Source: Deltaproteobacteria bacterium
GTDB taxonomy: Bacteria > Desulfobacterota > Binatia > UTPRO1
DNA: 64,000 nucleotides
Assembly: GCA_020852955.1 (NCBI GenBank)
Contig: JADYZW010000002.1
Span: forward strand, 1 to 64,000
Direction: 5' to 3'
A program made the translations under genes and the position numbers. Positions within the stretch are counted from its first letter, which is position 1, and the number at the start of each line of letters is the position of its first letter. Below, one piece after another: positions 10,526 through 19,439 of the stretch. Below the pieces are notes generated by a model. That model made no database searches and was not told where the DNA came from. It was given only the letters and a program-made list of their open reading frames with translations.

Positions 10526-11565
10526 CACAGCACCTCGCGCGTCCCGGCCGGAAGGCGGAAGCTCGCGTTCCAGTCGTAGGCGATCAGCAGATCCATGAGC
10601 TCGCTCGCCTCGCCGCGGCGTCGGCGGGCGCGCTCGTCGCGCACGATCCGCAGCGCCTCGTGCACGCGCGAGCCGAAGAGGCTCTCGAGGAGCGCGCCCG
10701 GAATGCGCGGGGCGTCGTCAACGAGCCGTCCGGCTCGGTCGAACGCGACGGGACCGACCGGAGGCACGTAGAAGACGTTCGGTCCGAGCCCGTACTCGGG
10801 ATGGAGCGGCAACGCGACCTTCCACTTCTCGACGAGCTTCCAGATGGGCCCCTCGGGGTCGTCGAGGTAGCCGACGAAACGCAGCCGACCCGGACACTGG
10901 CGCGCGCACGCCGGCGCGACGCCTTCCTCGATCCGCGGCAGGCAGAAGATGCACTTGTTCGCGACGCCGCGCTCGGGATCGAAGAACACCTTCTTGTAGG
11001 GACACGCTTCGACGCAGAAGCGGTAGCCGTGGCAGCGGTCCTGGTCGACGAGCACGATGCCGTCCTCGCCGCGCTTCGTGATGGCCCGCCGCGGGCACGC
11101 ATCCAGGCAGGCCGGATGCGTACAGTGGTTACAGAGACGCGGCAGGTAGAAATAGTGATTGGTGCCCGGGTGCTCGCCGGCGCCGTGATCCTCGTCCCAG
11201 TTGGGACCCCAGGTGGGCGGCGCGTCGGGGCGGAGCCAGGGCTTGTGGGCGCCGGCGCCGACCTGCGCGCGCACCTGCTCGTGGTTGAACGTCCACGCGC
11301 GGCCGTAGTCGGCGTCGAGGTCGGGGATCTCCCCGCGCTTCACGGCGCCGGTGGCCGTGCGGCCGCCCGTCTCCTGCCAGCGGCGCGGATAGCCCTGGCC
11401 GGGCTGCGTCTCGACGTTGTTCCAGTACGCGTAGGCGGCGCCGGCGTCGCGGTTCCAGAGCTTCTTGCACGCGATCGTGCAGGTGTGACACCCGAGGCAC
11501 TTGTTGAGATCGAGCACCATGGCGAGCTGGCGCCCACCGGCGTCCGCCGTCCGTGTCGTCGTCAC
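10525..11565 (-). CDS. Type II molybdoenzyme beta subunit, four Fe-S clusters
   Basis: 346 aa from GTG 11565, with AAGGAG 8 nt before it; it overlaps the alpha stop (GTGA). It transfers electrons from the Mo subunit to the heme subunit. The cluster motif C23-x2-C26-x2-C29-x3-C33 opens in NKCLGCHTCTIACKKLWNRD, followed by CNHCTHPACLDAC, C-HGYRF-C-VEA-C and CIFCLPR...CARQCPG. In CHGYRFCVEAC the second cluster position is Tyr rather than Cys, as Trp is in NarH, which points to one [3Fe-4S] cluster. The YAYWNNVETQPGQGYPRRW insertion is typical of EbdB/DdhB/SerB-type subunits. Confidence 0.92.
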   Translation of the reverse strand: MTTTRTADAGGRQLAMVLDLNKCLGCHTCTIACKKLWNRDAGAAYAYWNNVETQPGQGYPRRWQETGGRTATGAVKRGEIPDLDADYGRAWTFNHEQVRAQVGAGAHKPWLRPDAPPTWGPNWDEDHGAGEHPGTNHYFYLPRLCNHCTHPACLDACPRRAITKRGEDGIVLVDQDRCHGYRFCVEACPYKKVFFDPERGVANKCIFCLPRIEEGVAPACARQCPGRLRFVGYLDDPEGPIWKLVEKWKVALPLHPEYGLGPNVFYVPPVGPVAFDRAGRLVDDAPRIPGALLESLFGSRVHEALRIVRDERARRRRGEASELMDLLIAYDWNASFRLPAGTREVL

Positions 11566-14555
11566 GACACCGACTCCTTCGCGGCCGCAGCCCGCTCCGT
11601 CTCGGCGCGCGCCAGCCACGCGTCGAGATTGCCGCGCCGGATCGACACGCGCGTGTCCTGCACGTGCGTCCCGGGCGCCCACACCCCGAAGCGCCACGCC
11701 AGCTGCCCTTCGCCCCCGGCGAAGTGCATGGGATTCATGAGGCCCGGCGTGATCTGCTTGTAGCTCTTGTGGCCGGGAAACTGGTGCGGCTCCCAGGCAT
11801 GGAAGTGATAGGCGACGCCGGGGCGGACCATGGTGGAGTGCTTCGCCCGCATCAGTATCGAGCCGTAGTCGTTGGAGAGCTCGGCCCAATCGCCGTCGGC
11901 GACGCGCAGGCGCGCCGCATCGGTGGGGTTCAGGTAGATCACCGGCTCGCCGCGCTGCAGGCGCAGCAGCATCGGGTCGTCGCGCCACACGCTGTGGATG
12001 CTCCAGCGCGCGTGGCACGAGACGAGCTGGAAGGGATGGTCGCCGCCCGCCTTCGGACTCTCGAGGTGGGTCGGCAGCGCCTCGCCCGCCTCCAGGAACC
12101 ACGGATGGTCGATGTAGAACTGCTGGCGTCCGGTGAGCGTCGGCCAGCGCCATTTCTTCTCGGTGAAGAGCGTCGCCGGCCGGAGCACCCCGTCGCCGGT
12201 CCAGTCCTCGTTGAAGAGTTGGGGTTGGCCGCCGACGGCGCCCGTCCCGGTGTACCGGGCGATGCCGGTCTCCTTCAGGCGCGCGACCGACATGCCGCTC
12301 GTGGACGTGCTCTTGTCGAGGATTTCCTGCGCGACCTTCATGGCGTCCCCCGGACCGAAGACGCCGTGGTACGAAAGCTTTTCGGCGATCTGCTGCAGGT
12401 CGACCGGGCGCTTGCCGCAGCCCTCGAGGACCGGCGTGCGGCGCGCGCGCGCGACGGCCTGGACACGCTCCGCCAGCAACGAGAAGATCTCCCATTCGTT
12501 CTTGGAATCCCCGATCGGACGGACCGCCTCGTCGCAATAGTGGAGGTAGGGCACGTAGGCGATCGGGTACTTGAAGCCGGGCTTCTCGTAGTAGCCCGCG
12601 GCCGGCAGCAAGTAGTCCGCGTGCATGCCGGTGAAGGTGAGCTTCGGGTTCACGTCGACGATCAGCTCGAGCGCCGGCCACATGGTCTCGATCGCGCGCT
12701 GCGGCAGGTTGGTGCGGCGCAGGAAATTGTTGCCGCCGGTGAACCACGCGCGCGGCTGCACGCGGCGCGGCAACCGCGGCATCCATCCCCGGGCGCGCGA
12801 CTCCGCGTCGTAGTCGCCGAGACTGCGCGGATAGAGCCCGTCGAGCTCGCGGTCGAGGTCGGCCTGCACGCCCTGGTACGCGAGATTCATCGACGCCGAG
12901 TTGGCGATGCAGGCGTTCCGCTCCTCCGCGTGGCGTCCGAGCTCCCATTCGACCTGCGCCTTGCTCTTGCGGCGCATGGCCTGGTCGACCACCAGATCGA
13001 AGAGGAGGCCCTTCTCGACCAGATCGAAGATCTCGAAGCGGCCGCGGAGGCCGGTGCGCTCGACGCCGGCCATCACGCCGTCGAATCCCTCCATGCCCAC
13101 CCACCCGGCGTTGTGGTAGCCGCCGCCGCGCCGGCCCACCGCGCCCTTGAGCGCGAGACAGAGGATCTTGGCGCGGTTCATGTGGTCGGAGTGGAGATAG
13201 CGGTTCGAGCCCCAGCTCGAGAGCACCATCGGCCGCTGCGCGCCGGCGAAGCCGGCGGCGAAGCGCTCGACCTGGGCGCGCGACAGACCCGTCACCCGCG
13301 CGGCCTCGTCGAGGGTCCAGGGCTCGAGGTGCTCGCGGAGCAGCGCGCCGACCGGCGCGACGCCGACCTCCGTGCCGTCGGCGACGGTCACCGTGAACCG
13401 CCCTTCGAGGGCGGGCTCGAGGCGCCCGAGCGCGAGCTTGCCGTCGGAGGCGTTACCGGCGCAGCCCGGCGCGACGACCGCGCGCCGGGTCGCAGCGTCC
13501 CACAGGTACAGGATTTCGCGATTCCCGCCCGCCTTCAGATCCGACTCGCGGAGAAAGCGGCCGGTGTCGAGCCGCACCAGCATCGGCAGGTCGGTCTGCT
13601 CGCGGACGTAGTCGCGGTCGACGTGGCCGCCGTCCCAGATGTAGCGGGCGGTGGCGAGCGCCAGCGCCGCATCCGTCCCGGGTCTGAGCGGCAGCCAGAG
13701 ATCGGCGTGGATCGCCGTGGCGCTGTACTGCGGGTCGATCACGACGAGATCGGCGCCCGCGTACTTCGCCTCGAAGAGGAAGTGGGCGTCGGGAATCTGC
13801 GTGACCGACGGGTTCATCATCCAGACGACGAGGTGATCGGAGAGAAACCACTCGTCGGCGCCGCCGCCCATGTGGGGAAACCCGAACGTCATCGTGGCAC
13901 CGACGTTCAGGTCGCCTATCTCGGCCCAGTCGTCCATCATCGACGCGCCGAGGAAGCCGAAGAAGCGCGCGCGCACGGCCGTCGTCGGCCCCTGGTCGAA
14001 GTGCGGGCCGAGATCGTGGACGACGGCGTCGGTGCCGTCGCGTTCGGCGATGGTGACGATCGCGGCGGCGATCTCGTCGAGTGCCCGGTCCCAGGAGACC
14101 CGCTCCCATCGTCCGGAGCCGCGCGCGCCGACCCGCTTCAGCGGGACGGTGAGCCGGCTCGGGCCGTACATCACTTCGGTGTAGCAGGCGCCCTTCTGGC
14201 AGCCGCGCGGATTGAAGTCGGGCACGCCCGCCTCGGAGGCTTCGTAGTTCGCGGACTGCTCCTCGCGGACGACCAGCCCGTCCTTGACGTAGAGATCCCA
14301 GTTGCACGCGCTACGACAGTTGAGCCAGCCGTGCGAGCCCTTCTTGACCGCGTCCCAGCTCCACCGCTGGCGATAGAGATCCTCCCAGGTCCCGAGCTTC
14401 GGCGGCCGCCGCGCGGACCCGGCGGCGAGGGGCGCGCGCGCGCGGACGAGCAGGGAGCAGCCGGAGGACGCGGCGGCCGCCGCGAGCGCGGCGAGGCGGA
14501 GGAAATCGCGCCGACGGAGCACCGGATCGAAGCGGTCGTGGACGTCGCGTGTCAC
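11562..14555 (-). CDS. Type II DMSO-reductase-family molybdopterin catalytic subunit (alpha)
   Basis: 997 aa. The start chosen is GTG 14555, since AAAGGAG stands 8 nt before it. A Tat signal follows (RRRDFLRLAALAAAAASSGCS). The FS0 cluster ligands are H75, C80, C84 and C119 (HGWLNCRSACNW; NPRGCQKGACY). The predicted Mo ligand is Asp215 in DDWAEIGDLNVGATMTFG, matching the Asp-coordinated type II enzymes (NarG, EbdA, DdhA, SerA, steroid C25 dehydrogenase). Dehydrogenation or hydroxylation of a hydrocarbon-like substrate, or an oxyanion/DMS reaction, are the alternatives. The operon order alpha-beta-gamma-delta equals ebdABCD. Confidence 0.9.
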   Translation of the reverse strand: MTRDVHDRFDPVLRRRDFLRLAALAAAAASSGCSLLVRARAPLAAGSARRPPKLGTWEDLYRQRWSWDAVKKGSHGWLNCRSACNWDLYVKDGLVVREEQSANYEASEAGVPDFNPRGCQKGACYTEVMYGPSRLTVPLKRVGARGSGRWERVSWDRALDEIAAAIVTIAERDGTDAVVHDLGPHFDQGPTTAVRARFFGFLGASMMDDWAEIGDLNVGATMTFGFPHMGGGADEWFLSDHLVVWMMNPSVTQIPDAHFLFEAKYAGADLVVIDPQYSATAIHADLWLPLRPGTDAALALATARYIWDGGHVDRDYVREQTDLPMLVRLDTGRFLRESDLKAGGNREILYLWDAATRRAVVAPGCAGNASDGKLALGRLEPALEGRFTVTVADGTEVGVAPVGALLREHLEPWTLDEAARVTGLSRAQVERFAAGFAGAQRPMVLSSWGSNRYLHSDHMNRAKILCLALKGAVGRRGGGYHNAGWVGMEGFDGVMAGVERTGLRGRFEIFDLVEKGLLFDLVVDQAMRRKSKAQVEWELGRHAEERNACIANSASMNLAYQGVQADLDRELDGLYPRSLGDYDAESRARGWMPRLPRRVQPRAWFTGGNNFLRRTNLPQRAIETMWPALELIVDVNPKLTFTGMHADYLLPAAGYYEKPGFKYPIAYVPYLHYCDEAVRPIGDSKNEWEIFSLLAERVQAVARARRTPVLEGCGKRPVDLQQIAEKLSYHGVFGPGDAMKVAQEILDKSTSTSGMSVARLKETGIARYTGTGAVGGQPQLFNEDWTGDGVLRPATLFTEKKWRWPTLTGRQQFYIDHPWFLEAGEALPTHLESPKAGGDHPFQLVSCHARWSIHSVWRDDPMLLRLQRGEPVIYLNPTDAARLRVADGDWAELSNDYGSILMRAKHSTMVRPGVAYHFHAWEPHQFPGHKSYKQITPGLMNPMHFAGGEGQLAWRFGVWAPGTHVQDTRVSIRRGNLDAWLARAETERAAAAKESVS

Positions 14556-14603
14556 GGCTCGTGCTCCTTTCGCTGCGCCGCGTAACCCATCGAGCATTTT
14601 TTG

Positions 14604-14682
14604 CTTGTCGGCGTCAAGCGAATTACATCCATGGACACGGGGGCGCAAGGGATTGAAGGGCCGGATTCCTTGTCGGCGTCAA
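14604..14682. promoter_or_regulatory. Two identical operator-like sites between the molybdoenzyme operon and tetR
   Basis: The 14-mer cttgtcggcgtcaa occurs at 14604-14617 and again at 14669-14682, same orientation, 65 bp apart. Its core is nearly palindromic (TTGwCGsCGwCAA), as expected for a TetR dimer. On the minus strand each copy begins with TTGACG, a good -35 hexamer, so binding would cover the promoter of the molybdoenzyme operon. Inference: autoregulation plus control of the operon by the adjacent regulator. Confidence 0.55.
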
Positions 14683-14705
14683 CCCATTTCGCTACCCTCC
14701 GACCC

Positions 14706-15383
14706 ATGTCTGCCGCCGCGCCCCGCCGCGCCAAGGCTGGCGGCCGCGCGCCGCTCAGCCACCGCGAGCGCAGCGGTCTGGCCGTCGGGCGCATGGTCGC
14801 AGCCGCCCTCCGGACGATGGGCGAGCACGGCTACGAGGCCGCGACCCTGGCAGCGATCGGCGAGGCCGCGGGCTACAGCCGCGGCCTCGCGACCCACCAT
14901 TTCGGCTCCAAGGCCGAGCTCTTCGCGGAGGTGCTCCGGTCGGTCACGGGCGCGTTCATGACGACCGTCGAGCGGCGGGTCGGGAACCGGAGCGGCGTCG
15001 ACGCGCTGCTCGCCTTCGTCGCCGCCCACCGCGAGCTCGCCGAGGGGGAGCCCGAACGGATGCGCGCCCTCTTCGTGCTGTCGTTCCAGTCGTTGATCGC
15101 ACACTCGCCCATGAAGGACGCCGCCATCCGCCAACTCCTCGGCTATCGCGACTGGGCCCAACGCATGATCGAGCACGGCGTCGCCGCCGGCGCGGTGCGA
15201 AGCGACGTCGACCCCCATGGCGAGGCGATCCAGTTCTGCGGCGCGCTCTTCGGCCTCACCCTGCAATGGCTGATCGACCCGGTCGGCACCCCGCTCGACC
15301 GCGCCCACGCGCGGTTCACCGCGCGGCTGGAGCGCGACCTCCGCGCCGCGAGGCCGCGGCGCGCACGCGCGGCGCGCGCGTGA
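14706..15383 (+). CDS. TetR/AcrR family transcriptional regulator
   Basis: 225 aa from ATG 14706 (MSAAAPRRAKAGGRAPLSHRE). The N-terminal HTH is clear: VAAALRTMGEHGYEAATLAAIGEAAGYSRGLATHHFGSKAELFAEVL. The C-terminal ligand domain includes ERMRALFVLSFQSLIAH and an Arg-rich tail. It is transcribed divergently from the molybdoenzyme operon with two identical operator-like repeats between them, so it probably represses that operon and itself. The last 68 bp overlap, tail to tail, the end of the ThDP enzyme gene on the other strand. Confidence 0.9.
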   Translation: MSAAAPRRAKAGGRAPLSHRERSGLAVGRMVAAALRTMGEHGYEAATLAAIGEAAGYSRGLATHHFGSKAELFAEVLRSVTGAFMTTVERRVGNRSGVDALLAFVAAHRELAEGEPERMRALFVLSFQSLIAHSPMKDAAIRQLLGYRDWAQRMIEHGVAAGAVRSDVDPHGEAIQFCGALFGLTLQWLIDPVGTPLDRAHARFTARLERDLRAARPRRARAARA

Positions 15384-17052
15384 TCGGCGCGCGACCGATC
15401 CCCGCCTTCCGCGCCGAGGCCTCGATGTACTTCCGGCTCACCGGCGAGAGATCGTGGGGGTCGACGCGGGTCTCGATGAGCGCGAAGGCGTCGCCGCGCT
15501 CGGCGTCGGCGAGGGCGTCGCGGAGCTCGGCGACGGTCGCGGCGACGTAGCCGACGCCGCCCCACGCCCGCGCCAGCTCGGCGTAGGGCCAGTTCGGAAT
15601 CGCGAGCAGGTCCTCGCGCTCCGCGATCGGCCGGAAGATGCCCCACCCGCCGTTGTTCATGAGCACGACGATGGGCCGAAGGCCGTACCGCGGCGCCTGC
15701 GCGAGCTCGACGCCGGTCATCTGGAACGCGCCGTCGCCGCACAGCACGATCGGCCGCTTGCCGGTGCCGATCTCGAGTCCGAGCGCGCCCGGCACGCCGA
15801 AGCCCATTGACGCGTAGTACCCCTGCGCCAGGTACGCGCCGCCCCGCCCGATGCGGACGTCGAGGCCGGCGAAGAGCATGTCGCCGGACTCGGCGATGAC
15901 GGCCCACCCGCGCTTGCCGGCGAGGAAGCGGTTCACCTCGCGCAGCATGTCGGCGACGGCGACGGCGCGGCCGAGAGGACCGCGCGACGGCTTCAGATTG
16001 TCGGCGTAGGCCACCCGCTCGCGATGGCGGCGCAGGCGCTGGCGCTGGAGCGCACGTACGAAGTCGCGGATGCCCACGTCGGTATAGGTATGGCAGCTGA
16101 CGTTCACGCGGTTCCCGACCGCCCAGATGGCGCGGTCGCGCGCGATCTGCGGCGGCCGGCTCCCGAGGTTCATGTCGGTGAGGAGCGTCCCGAGGTTGAG
16201 GACGAGGTCCGCCTCGTCGACGCGCCGCCGAATCGGCGGCGGGCTCAGCGGCCCGATGTGCACGCCCATCGCGAGCGGGTGGTCCATCGGAAAGGCGCCC
16301 TTCCCGAGCACGGTCGTCATGCAGGGCGCGCCCATGCGCTCGACCAACTTCACGATCTCGTGCTGCAGCTTGTAGCGGAAGGTCTCGATGCCGACGATGA
16401 CCGCCGGCTTGCGCGCCCCGTTGAAGCGGGTCGCCGTCTCGCGTGCCGCCTCCGCGGTCTTGCGCTCGTCGGAGCGCGCGAACTCGAGGCCGCCGTCCCA
16501 GGCGCGAATCGCCTCCGGCACTTCGATGACGCGATCGACCATGTCGCGGTGGATCTCGAGGTAGCCGGGACGCTGCTCGCGCCAGATGGCCCGCACCACC
16601 CGGTCAATCTCGTCCGCCATCCGGCGCGGGTCGTCGAGGATCGCGGCCGCGCACGTGATCTCGTCGTAGACCTTGTACTGCGACTCGATCTCCTTCGCCT
16701 GGTGGTGGATCAGCTGGCCGAGCTTGCGCTCCTCCTCGCCGGGCCCGCCGCTCACGACGAGGATCGGCACCCGCTCGGAGAACGAGCCGGCCACCGGGTT
16801 CACCATGTTGAAGCCGCCGGCCCCGTACGTGACGCAGACGACGCCGATCCGGCCGGTCGCGCGCGCGTACCCGTCGGCCGCGAACCCGACGCCCGGCTCG
16901 TGCGAGAGCGTCACGATGCGCAAGCCGCGCGGCCGTCCGAACTTGAAGAACAAGTTGATGACGAGGTCGCCGGGGATGCCGAAAAGGTGCGTGACGCCGA
17001 TCTTCTGGAGATAGGCGACCAGGAAGTCGCCGACCCGCATCCGAGCCTTCAT
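15316..17052 (-). CDS. Thiamine-diphosphate-dependent 2-oxoacid decarboxylase-like enzyme
   Basis: 578 aa, the usual length for pyruvate/indolepyruvate/phenylpyruvate decarboxylases. Visible are the ThDP-activating Glu52 (SHEPGVGFAADGYARATG), the tandem His 116-117 (QLIHHQAKE) found in 2-oxoacid decarboxylases, and the Mg-ThDP motif GDG 439-441 ... NN 466-467 (LCGDGAFQ ... LMNNGGWG). The predicted reaction is non-oxidative decarboxylation of an aryl- or alkyl-2-oxoacid; the exact substrate is unknown. ATG 17052 overlaps the stop of the upstream HtrA-like gene (ATGA), so the two are co-translated. The C-terminal Arg/Ala-rich tail overlaps tetR convergently. Confidence 0.85.
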   Translation of the reverse strand: MKARMRVGDFLVAYLQKIGVTHLFGIPGDLVINLFFKFGRPRGLRIVTLSHEPGVGFAADGYARATGRIGVVCVTYGAGGFNMVNPVAGSFSERVPILVVSGGPGEEERKLGQLIHHQAKEIESQYKVYDEITCAAAILDDPRRMADEIDRVVRAIWREQRPGYLEIHRDMVDRVIEVPEAIRAWDGGLEFARSDERKTAEAARETATRFNGARKPAVIVGIETFRYKLQHEIVKLVERMGAPCMTTVLGKGAFPMDHPLAMGVHIGPLSPPPIRRRVDEADLVLNLGTLLTDMNLGSRPPQIARDRAIWAVGNRVNVSCHTYTDVGIRDFVRALQRQRLRRHRERVAYADNLKPSRGPLGRAVAVADMLREVNRFLAGKRGWAVIAESGDMLFAGLDVRIGRGGAYLAQGYYASMGFGVPGALGLEIGTGKRPIVLCGDGAFQMTGVELAQAPRYGLRPIVVLMNNGGWGIFRPIAEREDLLAIPNWPYAELARAWGGVGYVAATVAELRDALADAERGDAFALIETRVDPHDLSPVSRKYIEASARKAGIGRAPITRAPRVRAAASRRGGRAPAAR

Positions 17053-17951
17053 GCGAAGAACTCCTCCACGTCGACGCTCGGAACCACGACGCTGCGGGGC
17101 GCGTCGTCGCGAAAGACGCGCAGCCGCACCTCGTCGCCCGCGCGGTGGTCCCACAGCCGCTCGTAGAACTCGCGGCGCGAGCGCACCGCGTGGTCGCCGA
17201 CCGCGAGTACGACGTCACCCTGCGCGAGCCCGGCGGCGTCGGCCGGTCCCCCGTCCAGGAGCCCAGCGACGACGACCTGGCCGCGCAGCAGGTAGCAGAA
17301 CAGCCCGAGCCACGCCCGCGACGGCCGGGTGGTGCGCCGGCCGTGGCGCAGGAGCTCGTCGCGGTGCGCGACGTAGTGCTCGATCGGAATCGCCAGGGAG
17401 AAGCGGCCGATCTCGCTCATGTTGAGCGAGACCACGCCGGCGACGCGGCCCCGCCGATCGATCAGCGGACCGCCGCCGAGACCGGGATTCATCGCCGAGG
17501 CGAAAATCGCGCGCTCGAGGGCGTACTCCCAGTTGGCGTCGAAGGGCTCGACCGCCGTGATGCCGCCCGCGCTCGCGCGCCGCCCGGCGTCGCCGATGCT
17601 CGCCACGATGAAGGCATCGTCGCCGACCGCCAGCGACCCGGGCTCGTCCGCGACCGGCAGCGCCCGAAAGGCGGCGCCGGCCGCTTGCACGAGCGCGAGG
17701 CCCGTGGCGAAGTCCTGCGCCACGACCTCGGCCGGCACCTCGCGCCCGTCGGAGGTCGTGACCCGCACGGCGTCCGCGCCGAGGACGACGTAGTTGACCG
17801 TGACGATGAGGCCGCCCTCGTCGATCACCGCCCCGCTGCCGGAGCGCTCCGTGCCGAGCACGCTCGCCGACGGGTGCGCGTCGGGCACCGTCGCCCGCAG
17901 GTGCACCGTCGCCGGAAGCGTGCGCTCGAGCAGCCGGACGGAGGCGTTCAT
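17049..17951 (-). CDS. HtrA-like pseudoprotease with PDZ domain
   Basis: 300 aa. An HtrA/DegS-type trypsin fold is plain (RSGSGAVIDEGGLIVTVNYVV ... VVAQDFATGLALVQ ... ASAMNPGLGGGPLIDRRGRVAGVVSLN) and is followed by a PDZ domain (VAGLLDGGPADAAGLAQGDVVLAVGDHAVRS). All three catalytic positions are changed: His to Tyr54, Asp to Gly84 and Ser to Gly159. It cannot cleave peptides by the family mechanism and would act as a binding or scaffold protein. No signal peptide or membrane anchor is seen, suggesting a cytoplasmic location. Translationally coupled to the ThDP enzyme downstream. Confidence 0.85.
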   Translation of the reverse strand: MNASVRLLERTLPATVHLRATVPDAHPSASVLGTERSGSGAVIDEGGLIVTVNYVVLGADAVRVTTSDGREVPAEVVAQDFATGLALVQAAGAAFRALPVADEPGSLAVGDDAFIVASIGDAGRRASAGGITAVEPFDANWEYALERAIFASAMNPGLGGGPLIDRRGRVAGVVSLNMSEIGRFSLAIPIEHYVAHRDELLRHGRRTTRPSRAWLGLFCYLLRGQVVVAGLLDGGPADAAGLAQGDVVLAVGDHAVRSRREFYERLWDHRAGDEVRLRVFRDDAPRSVVVPSVDVEEFFA

Positions 17952-18029
17952 GCGATCCGCCGCCGCGCGCGCGCCGGCGCGCCCGGCGCCTTGCGGGCGC
18001 CGATCCCGGTCCGTATGACGGGAGCGGCC

Positions 18030-19439
18030 ATGCACCTCCGCGAGCTCCCGCTCGGTTGCGAACCGTGGTCGCTCTTTCGCGTGCTCGCCAGCAAGGAGCG
18101 GCCTTTCTTCATCGACGCCGGACAGCCGTGGGGTGAGGAGTGGGTGTCGTCTATGGGTTTCCGGCCGCGGATGCAATTCCGCGTGACCGCGGCCGACGCG
18201 GCCGACGCGCCACTCGCGACCCTCGACGCACGACTCGCCGAACTCGCCCCGTCGGCCCGCGCGGCGGCGCGCCGGCACGCGCTGCGTGTGCCCCAGAGGG
18301 TGCCGTTCGCGGGAGGCGTCGTCGCCGCGCTCGCGTACGAGGCGCGCCACGCGATCGAGCGCGCGGCCCCGGCGCCGGGGGAGGCCGCGGACGCGCCCCG
18401 ACTGGCGGGCGGCGTGTACGACTGGGCGCTCTCGTTCGACCATCGCGCGCGGCGCTGGCTCCTCGCGAGCTGGCACCTCGACGCGCGCACGCTCGCGGCG
18501 GTCGCCGAGGAGATCCGCGACGCCGCGAGCGACGCCGCGCGAGGCGCCCGTCCGGCGGTCCTCCCGATGCCGGCCGCCGCCGTCGCCGCCGGCCTCGACG
18601 CGGACGCCTACGCGGCGCGCGTCGCGCGCATCCAGGCGTACATCGCGGCGGGCGACGTCTACCAGGTGAACCTGACCGACCGCTTCACGACCCGCCTCCC
18701 GGCGCCGCCCGTCGCCGTGTACGAGCGCCTGCGCGCGGCCCAGCACGTGCCGTTCGGCGCCTACCTCGATCTCGGCGTCGAACGCGTCCTGTCGGGGTCG
18801 CCCGAGCTCTTCCTCCGCCGCCGCGGCGAGCGCGTCGCGACCTGCCCCATCAAGGGCACGCGGCCACGGGGCGCCACGGCGACCGGCGACGCCGCGCTCG
18901 CCGCCGATCTCGCGCGCGACCCAAAGGAGCGCGCCGAGCACGTCATGATCGTCGACCTCGAGCGCAGCGACCTCGGGCGCGTGTGCCGGACCGGCAGCAT
19001 CGGCGTCGAACGGCTCGCCGTCTGCGTGCCGTTCGCGACGGTGCAGCACCTGGTCTCGACGATCACCGGACGACTCCGACCAGCGATCGCGACGAGCGAT
19101 CTCCTGCGCGCGACGTTCCCGAGCGGTTCCATCACCGGCGCGCCGAAGATCCGCGCCATGGAAATCATCGCGGAGGTCGAGGGCGCGCCGCGCGGCTTCT
19201 ACACCGGCGCCGTCGGCTGGATCGACGCGAGCGGCGACTGCGACCTGAACGTCGCCATCCGCACCGCCGTCGCCCGCGGCGAGACGCTCGCGTACCACGC
19301 GGGCGGCGGCATCGTCGCCGACTCGCGCGCCGAGCGGGAGCACGCCGAGCTGCGGCTCAAGGCCGCGGCGTTCTTTCGCGCCCTCGGGATCGCGGACGCG
19401 GACGGCGGCGGCACCGCGACCCGGCGGGCGTCGCGATGA
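18030..19439 (+). CDS. pabB: Aminodeoxychorismate synthase component I (PabB)
   Basis: 469 aa from ATG 18030 (GGGAG upstream; ATG 18015 is in frame). It converts chorismate with ammonia to 4-amino-4-deoxychorismate for folate synthesis. The chorismate-binding domain has the PabB-specific PIKGT (Lys nucleophile; TrpE has PIAGT), GDVYQVNLTDRF, LSGSPELFLRR, DLERSDLGRVC and SITGAPKIRAMEIIAE. The partner glutaminase PabA is not in the window. The stop overlaps the pabC start (ATGA), giving a pabB-pabC operon. Confidence 0.9.
   Translation: MHLRELPLGCEPWSLFRVLASKERPFFIDAGQPWGEEWVSSMGFRPRMQFRVTAADAADAPLATLDARLAELAPSARAAARRHALRVPQRVPFAGGVVAALAYEARHAIERAAPAPGEAADAPRLAGGVYDWALSFDHRARRWLLASWHLDARTLAAVAEEIRDAASDAARGARPAVLPMPAAAVAAGLDADAYAARVARIQAYIAAGDVYQVNLTDRFTTRLPAPPVAVYERLRAAQHVPFGAYLDLGVERVLSGSPELFLRRRGERVATCPIKGTRPRGATATGDAALAADLARDPKERAEHVMIVDLERSDLGRVCRTGSIGVERLAVCVPFATVQHLVSTITGRLRPAIATSDLLRATFPSGSITGAPKIRAMEIIAEVEGAPRGFYTGAVGWIDASGDCDLNVAIRTAVARGETLAYHAGGGIVADSRAEREHAELRLKAAAFFRALGIADADGGGTATRRASR

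Noticed and set aside
10525..13104. 859-aa frame giving a long beta subunit
   Set aside because: It reads through the alpha gene in another frame; the beta gene starts at GTG 11565 with its own Shine-Dalgarno.
11553..14585. 1010-aa plus-strand ORF opposite the molybdoenzyme alpha gene
   Set aside because: Antisense shadow of a gene with unmistakable molybdopterin motifs; its own translation shows no family features.
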